DNA of 7,650 nucleotides from assembly GCA_902784015.1 (NCBI GenBank), contig CACZTC010000181.1:1-7650 (forward strand), written 5' to 3'. Positions 1 through 6,192 of this stretch are shown here, in pieces; positions within the stretch are counted from its first letter, which is position 1; each line of letters starts with the position of its first letter. Below the pieces are notes generated by a model. The model was not told the origin of the DNA and ran no database searches. It saw only the letters and a list, made by a program, of their open reading frames with translations. A program made the position numbers and the translations under genes. The stretch is from an uncultured Erysipelotrichaceae bacterium (GTDB taxonomy: Bacteria; Bacillota_I; Bacilli_A; Erysipelotrichales; Erysipelotrichaceae).

Positions 1-952
1 AATGTATGCTTTATATAAGCTTATTCCAAGTGATCCTGCTCGTAACCAATTAGAAGCGCAAAAGAAATCACTGAAACCGGAAGAATATAATAGACTATAT
101 AAACAATTAAGAGAAGAAATGGGTTTAGATGATCCTATTGTAGTTAGATATGCAAGATGGATGGGTTTAGCGCCTACTAAAAAAGGTAATTTCGATGGTT
201 TATTAGAAGGGAATTTTGGTGATTCATCATTTTTCAAAAAACCAATTGTAGAGGTGGTAAAAGAACCGATTAAACTAACCGTATTTATAAATATTTTTGT
301 AACAATATTTGCCTTAGGCATAACGATACCATTAGGTATTTATTGTGCTGTCCATAAAGGAAATCTTTTTGATCGATTTACGCAAGTATTTACAATTGTT
401 GGCTATAGTATTCCTTCTTATATTATTGCTTTAGTATTTATATTTATTTTTGCAGTCATTCTAAAATGGTTCCCAGTTAGTGGTATTGGTACTCCTGGCG
501 CGGAATATACCGGATTGAAGTTTTTCATTGATAGATTATATTATCTCGCTTTACCTTTAATAGTTATGACATTTGGCTCTTTAGGTGGTATGACAAGATA
601 TGTTAGAGCAGCTATGATAGATGCTTTAAGTATGGACCATATCAAGACTGCTAGAGCTAAAGGTGTTAAAGAAAAAACAGTTATTTATTCTCATGCATGG
701 CGTAATGCTTTACTTCCAGTTGTTACATTAATAATTGGATGGTTCCTAGGTATCTTTAGTGGTTCAGTTATTATTGAAAATACTTTTAATATTAATGGTA
801 TGGGTTCTCTATATATTAAAGCTTTAGGTAACCATGATTATGATTTAGCTTTAGCTATGCAGATGTTCTATACAGTGGTATCTCTAATTGGTGCACTTAT
901 TATGGACTTAAGCTATGGCTTAGTAGATCCACGTGTAAGGATTACTAAATAG
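1..952 (+). CDS. oppB: Oligopeptide ABC transporter permease OppB/DppB (5' partial)
   Basis: This is one of the two membrane-spanning subunits of a peptide importer; with OppC it forms the channel driven by OppD/OppF. The visible 316 codons begin just after the expected first membrane helix: MYALYKLIPSDPARN corresponds to the 'L-IPGDP' segment of the family. The ATG at base 2 is therefore probably internal, and the true start and helix 1 lie upstream of the window. Membrane segments are visible at about residues 92-117, 128-156, 180-196, 236-258 and 284-305 of the visible part. The ATPase-coupling EAA loop is at about 207-240 (TARAKGVKEK followed by RNALLPV). The C-terminus YGLVDPRVRI is the standard family ending, so the 3' end is complete. 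The TAG stop is part of the TAGGAGG ribosome site of oppC, which suggests coupled translation. Peptide specificity (Opp or Dpp) cannot be read from the sequence. Confidence 0.93.
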   Translation, partial: MYALYKLIPSDPARNQLEAQKKSLKPEEYNRLYKQLREEMGLDDPIVVRYARWMGLAPTKKGNFDGLLEGNFGDSSFFKKPIVEVVKEPIKLTVFINIFVTIFALGITIPLGIYCAVHKGNLFDRFTQVFTIVGYSIPSYIIALVFIFIFAVILKWFPVSGIGTPGAEYTGLKFFIDRLYYLALPLIVMTFGSLGGMTRYVRAAMIDALSMDHIKTARAKGVKEKTVIYSHAWRNALLPVVTLIIGWFLGIFSGSVIIENTFNINGMGSLYIKALGNHDYDLALAMQMFYTVVSLIGALIMDLSYGLVDPRVRITK

Positions 953-964
953 GAGGAGAAGAAG

Positions 965-2683
965 ATGAGTGAAAAGAAAAGAAAAACATCACTTCTATCA
1001 AATCTATTCGGTAACCGAAATAAAGAAGTGGATATCTTAGTTGAAGAACAAATTCAAAGTCCAGGAAGAATGATGCTTGATAATTTCTTGCATAATAAGT
1101 TAGGGATGATAGGTTTCTTAGGTTTCTTGGCAATATTTATTTTCGTAATTGTTGCGCCATTATTTGTGCCTATTAATTTAGGTGATTCAGATCCAACTCA
1201 AGCAAATATTCCGCCAACAAGATCGATGCTAAATGTGCCTAATGAATTAAAAGGGCATGTTCAAGCAATTGCGCCAGGCCCAACATATGCAGTTGGTTGC
1301 GATGATAATGGTAAAGTTTATATTTGGGGTTATACAAAAATTACAGATGTCTTAGATATATCTAAAGTTCCTGATGAAGTAAATCGTGCTAAGATAGTAG
1401 ATTTAGCAGCTGGTTATGACCATGTTGTGGCTTTAGATGATGAAAATAATCTTCATGTTTGGGGTAATACTCGTCTAGGACAAGCTCGTATCCCAGATGA
1501 ATTAAAAAGTGGTCGTACAAAGAAAGCGGATACTATTATTCAAATTGAAGCTGGTTATCAAATCAGTGGTGCTGTAACTGATACTGGTTATGCATATTTT
1601 TGGGGTAATAGTAATATGGCAGATATTGATGTTAAGAAAGAATATCAAGGTCATATTAAAAAGATTGCGATTGCAACATATCATTATTGTTTATTACTTG
1701 ATGATGGTTCAGTTGTATATGGTGGTCTTGAATCATCAAATGCTTTCACAAATATTCCATCTAATTTAAATAGTGGCGTAGTTGATATTGCTGCAAGCGG
1801 CGAAACGATGGCAGCTGTTAGCGAAGATGGAAAGATTACTGTTTGGGGTAATGCTTCCAAAGGTGAAAAGAATATTCCTGAAACAGAGAGTAAACCTGTA
1901 GAGATATATGGTGGAAGATATCATTATACAGTTTTAATGGATAATGGTGATGTTGTTTCATGGGGTGATAATTCTCATGGTGAAGCAAGCGTTCCTGCTT
2001 CCATTAACGGAGAAGATATTGAAACAGTATATGCTGGTTTTTACCAAAATTATGCAGTTACAAAAAGTGAAGATATTAAAGCGTGGGGCTTAAAAGGTCA
2101 TGCTTTAGGTACTGATGATTTGGGTAGAGATATTCTTACTAGACTTGTGAATGGTGGTAAAACAACTATGACAGTTGGATTTATTGCGGAAGTTATTTCT
2201 ATTCTTATTGGCGTTATCATGGGGGGCTTAGCAGGTTATTTTGGTGGTAAGACAGATATGATTATTATGCGTATCTCGGAAATAGTAGGTGGTTTACCAT
2301 TCTTACCATTTGCCTTATTATTATCAGCTATTATTGGTTCAAGAATTGATGTTAAATTAAGAATGTATTTAATCATGGTAGTTCTTGGCGTCCTTGGTTG
2401 GACAGGTATATGTCGATTGATTCGTGCCCAAATTTTGGCAGAACGTGAAAAAGAATTCGTTTTAGCTGCTCAAGCAATGGGAGTTAAAGAGGGTACCATT
2501 ATCTTCAAACATATTCTTCCTAATGTTTTATCTATTCTATTAGTTCAAGCAACCTTAGGTTTTGCGACATGTATGTTGACGGAATCTTCATTATCTTATT
2601 TAGGCTTCGGTATTACACCACCAACACCTACTTGGGGTAATATGCTTAAGGGTGCTAATAACTCAATTGTAATACAACAATAG
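965..2683 (+). CDS. oppC: OppC-type peptide permease with inserted RCC1 propeller, cut short by in-frame TAG
   Basis: This is the second permease subunit of the peptide importer. AGGAGG at 951-956 lies 8 bases before the ATG. In order: a cytoplasmic N-terminus, helix 1 at about residues 45-70, the IPPTRSM segment, an RCC1-type beta-propeller at 99-375, the family motif GTDDLGRDI at 382-390, then membrane helices from about 397 on. The EAA coupling loop is at about 493-525 (EREKEFVLAAQAMG then ILPNVL). An ordinary OppC is about 300 residues; this one would be 609, and the extra length is the propeller. Reading stops at TAG 2681-2683 after residue 572, inside the conserved 'NNSIVIQQ-WWRWVFPA' region where a tyrosine is usual. 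The product as encoded lacks its last membrane helix. This could be a recent nonsense mutation, a base-calling error or a suppressed stop; the rest of the gene shows no decay. If truncated it is probably non-functional. Confidence 0.88.
   Translation: MSEKKRKTSLLSNLFGNRNKEVDILVEEQIQSPGRMMLDNFLHNKLGMIGFLGFLAIFIFVIVAPLFVPINLGDSDPTQANIPPTRSMLNVPNELKGHVQAIAPGPTYAVGCDDNGKVYIWGYTKITDVLDISKVPDEVNRAKIVDLAAGYDHVVALDDENNLHVWGNTRLGQARIPDELKSGRTKKADTIIQIEAGYQISGAVTDTGYAYFWGNSNMADIDVKKEYQGHIKKIAIATYHYCLLLDDGSVVYGGLESSNAFTNIPSNLNSGVVDIAASGETMAAVSEDGKITVWGNASKGEKNIPETESKPVEIYGGRYHYTVLMDNGDVVSWGDNSHGEASVPASINGEDIETVYAGFYQNYAVTKSEDIKAWGLKGHALGTDDLGRDILTRLVNGGKTTMTVGFIAEVISILIGVIMGGLAGYFGGKTDMIIMRISEIVGGLPFLPFALLLSAIIGSRIDVKLRMYLIMVVLGVLGWTGICRLIRAQILAEREKEFVLAAQAMGVKEGTIIFKHILPNVLSILLVQATLGFATCMLTESSLSYLGFGITPPTPTWGNMLKGANNSIVIQQ
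1259..2089 (+). other. Seven-blade RCC1-like propeller domain inside OppC
   Basis: Residues 99-375 of OppC form seven tandem units of 39-47 residues starting at about 99, 144, 191, 231, 272, 312 and 352. Each follows the pattern hydrophobic strand, (G)xxH/Y, hydrophobic strand, D-D/N-G, then a closing WG. WG occurs at 121-122, 166-167, 213-214, 294-295, 333-334 and 374-375; unit four has YGG (252-254) instead. Seven is the number of blades in the RCC1 fold, so the insert looks like one complete closed propeller. It is placed exactly between PPTRSM and HALGTDDLGRDI, which are neighbours in ordinary OppC. The topology of OppC puts this loop outside the membrane, where the substrate-binding protein docks. 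A ligand- or protein-binding role is inference. Confidence 0.85.
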
Positions 2684-2794
2684 TGGTGGCGTTGGGTTTT
2701 CCCTGCTGCAATATTTGGTATCTGTACAATATGTATTAACTTGATGGGTGATGCAATTAGAGATGCAGTCGATCCTAAGTCGTTAGGAAGATAG
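2684..2794 (+). pseudogene. oppC: Detached C-terminal tail of OppC downstream of the internal TAG
   Basis: These 36 codons continue in the same frame immediately after the TAG at 2681-2683, and end at a second TAG (2792-2794) that forms part of the oppD ribosome site. They encode WWRWVFPAAIFG, a final membrane helix (about ICTICINLMGDAIRD) and the family-typical ending DAVDPKSLGR. The segment has no start codon or ribosome site of its own, so it is expressed only if the stop is read through or absent in reality. Its perfect preservation means that the interruption is very recent, suppressed or artefactual. With it, OppC would be complete at 609 residues. Confidence 0.85.
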
Positions 2795-2803
2795 GAGGTA
2801 AAT

Positions 2804-3796
2804 ATGGCACTATTAGAAGTTAAAAATTTACATACCTATTTCACAACGAAGAAGGGTATTGTCAAAGCAGTAAATGATGTTGATTATGAAGTTGAGGCTG
2901 GTAAGACGCTTGGCTTAGTTGGTGAATCTGGATCCGGAAAAAGCGTTTCAGCAATGAGCATTATCAAATTATTAGATGGTAATGGATATATTGATAGTGG
3001 CGAAATATTCTTTGATGGCAAAGATTTAACTAATATGTCACTACAAGATATGTATCACATTCGTGGTAATGATATTTCAGTTATATTCCAAGAACCAATG
3101 ACTAGCTTGAATCCAGTTTTCACAATTGAAAAACAAGTTGCGGAAACATTCATTATTCACCAAGGTATGTCAAAGGATGAAGCAAAAAAGAAAGTTGTTG
3201 AAATATTAGCTGATGTTAAAATACCTAATCCTGAAGTTGTTGCTAAACAATATCCTCACCAACTTTCAGGAGGAATGAGGCAACGTGTTATGATTGCGAT
3301 GGCTTTAGCATGTAGACCAAAATTATTAATTGCGGATGAGCCTACAACAGCTTTAGATGTTACTATCCAAGCACAAATTCTTCGTCTTATGAATGACTTG
3401 AAGAAAGAATTTGGTACCTCAATCTTATTTATTACTCATGACTTGGGTGTTATTAATCAAATGGCCGATGATGTGGCAGTTATGTATTGTGGCCAAGTAG
3501 TTGAAATGTCACCAAGACGTACTATCTTTTCTAATCCAGAATATATGCATCCATATACTGAAGGCTTATTTGAATCTATTCCTAGATTAGATACTGAGGC
3601 TGGTAAAAGATTAGAATCTATTCCAGGAGCTGTTCCACATCCATTAGATCTTCCTGAAGGTTGTAAATTTGCACCACGTTGTAAATATGCAACAGAGAAA
3701 TGTAAAAAGGAAGAACCTGAACTAGAAAGAGTCAACGATGAACAACAAATTCGTTGTTTCTATCCAAATAGGAGGCAGCGCCATGTCACAGAATGA
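2804..3796 (+). CDS. oppD: Oligopeptide ABC transporter ATP-binding protein OppD
   Basis: This is one of the two cytoplasmic ATPases that power peptide import through OppB/OppC. It has 330 residues, the usual size. Motifs: Walker A GESGSGKS at 40-47, Q-loop FQEPMTSLNP (Q96), signature LSGGMRQR at 154-161, Walker B LLIADEPT at 174-181 and switch histidine H212 in ITHDL. The C-terminal oligopeptide-transporter extension is present (AVPHPLDLPEGCKFAPRCKY). Cysteines at 287, 293, 300 and 318 match the conserved cysteine set of this family, which binds an iron-sulphur cluster in some characterised members; whether it does so here is unknown. AGGAGG at 2793-2798, overlapping the preceding stop, sets the ATG at 2804. 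The 3' end overlaps oppF by 14 bases and contains the oppF ribosome site. All catalytic residues are intact. Confidence 0.96.
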   Translation: MALLEVKNLHTYFTTKKGIVKAVNDVDYEVEAGKTLGLVGESGSGKSVSAMSIIKLLDGNGYIDSGEIFFDGKDLTNMSLQDMYHIRGNDISVIFQEPMTSLNPVFTIEKQVAETFIIHQGMSKDEAKKKVVEILADVKIPNPEVVAKQYPHQLSGGMRQRVMIAMALACRPKLLIADEPTTALDVTIQAQILRLMNDLKKEFGTSILFITHDLGVINQMADDVAVMYCGQVVEMSPRRTIFSNPEYMHPYTEGLFESIPRLDTEAGKRLESIPGAVPHPLDLPEGCKFAPRCKYATEKCKKEEPELERVNDEQQIRCFYPNRRQRHVTE

Positions 3797-5315
3797 TAAG
3801 AATGTATTATTAAGAATAACTAATCTTAAACAATATTTCCCATTAAAGAAAAAGGGATTATATGTAAAAGCTAATGATGGTATTTCTTTGGATATTTATG
3901 AAGGTGAAGTATTTGGTTTAGTTGGAGAATCTGGTTGTGGCAAATCTACATTTGGCAGAACATTATTACAACTATATCGTCAAACAGATGGTAGAACCAT
4001 GTATTATGGTAAAACATTAGATGATATATCACCAAAATATCTTTTAGAAACAATCAAAAATGTTTCTAAATTAAAACCTCGTATTAAAGAATTAGAAGCT
4101 AAAAGAGATAAGCTTCAAGAGGAATATGACAAATTATCAGAAACCGAAAAATATGCTAAACATGCTGAATTAGAAGCTGCAAAGAAAGCTGCTAATGATG
4201 CATTATTAGATGTAGCTAATATATTTGGGGGTTTAATGGCAGTTGATGATATGTCAGAAATCCAAAAAGTATATGAAGAACATTGGGCTTTATCTAATAA
4301 ACATTGTGCTCTTAATACGGAGCGTCAAGAAATACAAGTTAGAAAAGATGATGCTGAATATGATGGCAAAAATGTTTCTTCTTATACGACAAGACTAAAT
4401 GAATTAGATCAAAAAATAGAAGAGAATGATAAATTATTAGCTGAATCACAAGCTAAGATAGAAGCTTTACGTGAACAATATAAGAATATTGAAGATTATG
4501 ATAAATTTGATGCTTTACGTGATTCGGGAATAGATTTAGCTAGATTAGATTATAATGAGATTCGTTTATTAAGACAGGATCTACAAATTATCTTCCAAGA
4601 TCCATATTCATCACTTAATCCACGTATGACAATTGGTCAGATTATTGGTGAAGGTTTAAAAGCGCATAATATTTATCATAATAATAATGGTAGGATGCAA
4701 GATTATATTCTAAAAGTTATGGATGATTGTGGCTTACAGGCATATTTCTTACATCGCTTCCCTCATCAATTCTCAGGTGGTCAACGTCAAAGAGTAGCTA
4801 TAGGTAGAGCTTTAGCAGTTAATCCTAAGTTCGTTGTATGTGATGAAGCAGTGTCTGCTTTAGATGTTTCAGTCCAATCACAAATAATAAATTTATTACA
4901 AGATTTAAAACAAAAACAAGAATTAACATATTTATTCATCACTCATGATTTATCAGTTGTTAAATATATTAGTGATAGAATCGGTGTTATGTATTTAGGT
5001 AATCTTGTAGAATTATCTGCTTCAGAGAAAATATTCTCTAAACCAATTCATCCTTATACCCAAGCTCTGATTGCAGCTATTCCAACAACTGATCCTGATG
5101 CTAGTCAGGAATTACAAATACTTGAAGGAGATATTCCAAGTCCAGTGAATCCTCCAAGTGGTTGTAAATTCCATACGAGATGTCGCTATTGTACAGAGAT
5201 TTGTAAACAAGTTGTTCCAGAATGGCGTGAAATTGAAGAAGATCATTTCGTAGCATGTCATCATCCTTTATTAGAAGGGCTTGATATAAAGAATAAGTCT
5301 CATAGTGAGGAATAA
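3783..5315 (+). CDS. oppF: Oligopeptide ABC transporter ATP-binding protein OppF with coiled-coil insertion
   Basis: This is the second ATPase of the importer and the partner of OppD. The start at 3783 is chosen because AGGAGG at 3770-3775 stands 7 bases before it; an in-frame ATG at 3738 lacks such a site and would add 15 residues that do not look like OppF. Motifs over 510 residues: Walker A GESGCGKS at 48-55, Q-loop FQDPYSSLNPRM (Q272), signature FSGGQRQR at 330-337, Walker B VVCDEAVSALD at 351-361, H388 in ITHDL, and a C-terminal oligopeptide-type extension with cysteines at 461, 467, 470, 474 and 492. An ordinary OppF has about 310-330 residues. The surplus is one block at about 82-258, inside the ATPase domain between Walker A and Q-loop. 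All nucleotide-binding motifs are intact, so the enzyme should be active. Confidence 0.95.
   Translation: MSQNDKNVLLRITNLKQYFPLKKKGLYVKANDGISLDIYEGEVFGLVGESGCGKSTFGRTLLQLYRQTDGRTMYYGKTLDDISPKYLLETIKNVSKLKPRIKELEAKRDKLQEEYDKLSETEKYAKHAELEAAKKAANDALLDVANIFGGLMAVDDMSEIQKVYEEHWALSNKHCALNTERQEIQVRKDDAEYDGKNVSSYTTRLNELDQKIEENDKLLAESQAKIEALREQYKNIEDYDKFDALRDSGIDLARLDYNEIRLLRQDLQIIFQDPYSSLNPRMTIGQIIGEGLKAHNIYHNNNGRMQDYILKVMDDCGLQAYFLHRFPHQFSGGQRQRVAIGRALAVNPKFVVCDEAVSALDVSVQSQIINLLQDLKQKQELTYLFITHDLSVVKYISDRIGVMYLGNLVELSASEKIFSKPIHPYTQALIAAIPTTDPDASQELQILEGDIPSPVNPPSGCKFHTRCRYCTEICKQVVPEWREIEEDHFVACHHPLLEGLDIKNKSHSEE
4026..4556 (+). other. Coiled-coil insertion within the OppF ATPase domain
   Basis: Residues about 82-258 of OppF have no counterpart in a normal OppF, where the strand after Walker A leads within a few tens of residues to the 'LRRDLQIIFQDP' Q-loop. 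The block is rich in K, E, A, L and Q. It has two heptad-like helical stretches, at about 93-145 (such as KLKPRIKELEAKRDKLQEEY) and 200-236 (such as LNELDQKIEENDKLLAES). They are joined by a less regular segment containing IFGGLMAVDDMSEIQ, which suggests an antiparallel helical hairpin. Family sequence resumes at about 259 (EIRLLRQDLQIIFQDP). The segment would project from the cytoplasmic ATPase. Function unknown. Confidence 0.8.
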
Positions 5316-5317
5316 TA

Positions 5318-5560
5318 ATGTTGTTCAGAGAAAAATATGAGCGAGCAAGGCAAATTCAGCGTGAGCAAAGAGGCCTAGATATCAAAGAATATGAAGAATA
5401 TAATGGCGAAAAGCTATATGAACCTGAAATGAAAGATATGATAGAAAAAGGTGATATGTTTGCGCTTATGTTATCAGGTCTTATAACAATATTACCTGTT
5501 GCAGCTCTAATATTATTTATTCTTATTATTATTTCACTTATATTTTTTAGAATATTATAA
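5318..5560 (+). CDS. Small single-helix membrane protein at the end of the opp operon
   Basis: I do not recognise a family for this 80-residue protein. The first 45 residues are highly charged and probably helical (REKYERARQIQREQRG, then KEYEEYNGEKLYEPEMKDMI). Residues about 47-78 are strongly hydrophobic and form one membrane helix with a proline near its middle (P60), or possibly a short hairpin. There is no signal peptide, so it should be tail-anchored with the charged part in the cytoplasm. It starts 2 bases after the oppF stop, with a GAGGAA ribosome site (5307-5312) overlapping the end of oppF, so it is cotranscribed and probably translationally coupled. The terminator follows directly. 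An accessory role for the transporter is inferred from position only. Confidence 0.72.
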   Translation: MLFREKYERARQIQREQRGLDIKEYEEYNGEKLYEPEMKDMIEKGDMFALMLSGLITILPVAALILFILIIISLIFFRIL

Positions 5561-5597
5561 AAAGCGTTCCAATTATAAGGGGGAACGCCTTTTTTTA
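5559..5597 (+). terminator. Intrinsic terminator, probably bidirectional
   Basis: GCGTTCC at 5564-5570 pairs perfectly with GGAACGC at 5582-5588 around an 11-base loop. After one C comes a run of seven T (5590-5596) for the + strand. On the - strand the same stem is followed by five T (complement of the A run 5559-5563). It sits right behind the last gene of the opp operon and about 35 bases beyond the end of the convergent - strand unit, so it can end both transcripts. It is stronger in the + direction. Confidence 0.9.
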
Positions 5598-5631
5598 TAA
5601 TCTCGTTAAAATTGATGTGAAGGAAGGAGGC

Positions 5632-5934
5632 CTAGTCATTACTAGTATCAATTTCAACGATATTATCAGGATTATTAGATAATTTTGTTTCAGCAATCAA
5701 TTGTTCAATATTTAGTTTATTTTCAGAATCAATTAGTTTAATATCATTAATTATCTTTTCGTTTACAATTTCTAATTCTTTTATTTCTGTTTCCATTTCT
5801 TGTTTTAATTCAATTAATGAATTGTCATAAGCTTTTAGTAATACGGTACTTGCACCAAAGAAAAGAATCGCAATCACAAAAATAATGATTGTAAAATCTA
5901 ATAGTTTAAATCTTTTTTTCTTTTGTTTAATCAT
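5632..5934 (-). CDS. Bitopic membrane protein with extracytoplasmic coiled coil (FtsL/DivIC-like layout)
   Basis: This 100-residue protein has a short basic cytoplasmic N-terminus (MIKQKKKRFK), one membrane helix at about 13-33 (FTIIIFVIAILFFGAS), and an outside region with a heptad-like coiled coil at about 37-85 (LIELKQEMETEIKELEIV onward), ending in an acidic tail EIDTSND. The size and layout resemble the division proteins FtsL and DivIC. No sequence motif proves that role and no division genes are nearby, so the family remains open. The start at 5934 is chosen because AAGGAGAT lies a few bases upstream on the - strand; an in-frame ATG 33 bases earlier (5967) has no ribosome site of its own. 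The gene overlaps the end of the ribbon-helix-helix gene by 8 bases (ATGATTAA), so the two are cotranscribed and probably coupled. Confidence 0.75.
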   Translation of the reverse strand: MIKQKKKRFKLLDFTIIIFVIAILFFGASTVLLKAYDNSLIELKQEMETEIKELEIVNEKIINDIKLIDSENKLNIEQLIAETKLSNNPDNIVEIDTSND

Positions 5935-6112
5935 ATATTGATCTCCTTTTCTTGGCATATTTATCATATTGGTCTAAATAGGTACTTATCATTTTTTCAA
6001 GTGCTGCTGTTTTAGTTCGCGCTTCCTTTTTACAATAAGCATCAAATCTTAAATAGACACTGCGATCGATGCGGAGATTAATATATCTTCCATCTTTTCT
6101 TTCTCTCGACAT
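5927..6112 (-). CDS. Ribbon-helix-helix (CopG/Arc-type) DNA-binding protein
   Basis: This 61-residue protein fits the ribbon-helix-helix fold: a beta strand RYINLRID at 9-16, helix one at about 17-30 (SVYLRFDAYCKKEA), a turn RTKT, and helix two at about 34-49 (TAALEKMISTYLDQY). It ends in a basic tail KYAKKRRSIYD. Such proteins dimerise through the strand, insert it into the DNA major groove and often repress their own promoter; many are antitoxins. The only plausible start is ATG 6110-6112. No clear ribosome site precedes it, and the predicted transcript start lies only about 14 bases upstream. The gene leads a two-gene unit with the membrane protein that overlaps its stop. A concentric array of four GTTGA half-sites lies over its promoter, which supports autoregulation (inference). 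Confidence 0.75.
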   Translation of the reverse strand: MSRERKDGRYINLRIDRSVYLRFDAYCKKEARTKTAALEKMISTYLDQYDKYAKKRRSIYD

Positions 6113-6132
6113 ATTAATTACTAACAGGAATT

Positions 6133-6161
6133 ATTATAGTTGAAAAAGGTTGATAAATCAA
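6133..6161 (-). promoter_or_regulatory. Sigma-70/SigA-type promoter of the ribbon-helix-helix unit
   Basis: Read on the - strand, TTGATT (6161-6156) and a perfect TATAAT (6138-6133) are separated by 17 bases, the optimal spacing. Transcription should begin near 6126, giving an unusually short leader of about 14 bases before the ATG at 6112. The -35 and spacer are covered by the inverted repeat described separately. Confidence 0.7.
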
Positions 6162-6173
6162 CATAATTCAACT
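6138..6173. promoter_or_regulatory. Candidate four-half-site operator (GTTGA/TCAAC concentric dyad)
   Basis: GTTGA occurs at 6139-6143 and 6149-6153, and its complement TCAAC at 6158-6162 and 6168-6172. Both pairs share one centre (6155.5). Within each arm the half-sites are exactly 10 bases apart, one helical turn, so all four face the same side of the DNA. The inner pair extends to a 6-base palindrome arm (GTTGAT/ATCAAC) and the outer to 7 (AGTTGAA/TTCAACT). The array spans the -35 and spacer and touches the -10 of the - strand promoter. This is what cooperative binding by two ribbon-helix-helix dimers would need; binding by the adjacent gene's product is inference. Confidence 0.65.
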
Positions 6174-6192
6174 AAAAAAAATTATATTTTAT

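Noticed and set aside
945..1133. Open frame on the - strand opposite the start of oppC
   Set aside because: It lies wholly over well-supported coding sequence, has no ribosome site and encodes low-complexity residues; it is a shadow of oppC.
1502..1684. Open frame on the - strand opposite the propeller region
   Set aside because: Antisense to clear RCC1 repeats, with no ribosome site and no recognisable protein.
2681..2683. Organism-wide reassignment of TAG as a sense codon
   Set aside because: TAG ends oppB and the oppC tail inside TAGGAGG ribosome sites and ends the - strand membrane protein gene just before the terminator, so it works as a stop here; one exceptional codon does not support recoding.
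3457..3735. Open frame on the - strand opposite the end of oppD
   Set aside because: It mirrors the conserved C-terminal part of OppD and has no start signals.
3738..3782. Longer oppF starting at ATG 3738
   Set aside because: The AGGAGG at 3770-3775 points to the ATG at 3783, and the extra 15 residues do not resemble an OppF N-terminus.
5621..5630. Strong AGGAAGGAGG on the + strand suggesting a gene start
   Set aside because: No ATG, GTG or TTG follows at a useful distance and the region beyond is the convergent - strand gene; it is probably incidental.
5935..5967. Upstream start of the coiled-coil membrane protein at 5967
   Set aside because: No ribosome site precedes it and it would extend deep into the ribbon-helix-helix gene; AAGGAGAT supports the start at 5934.
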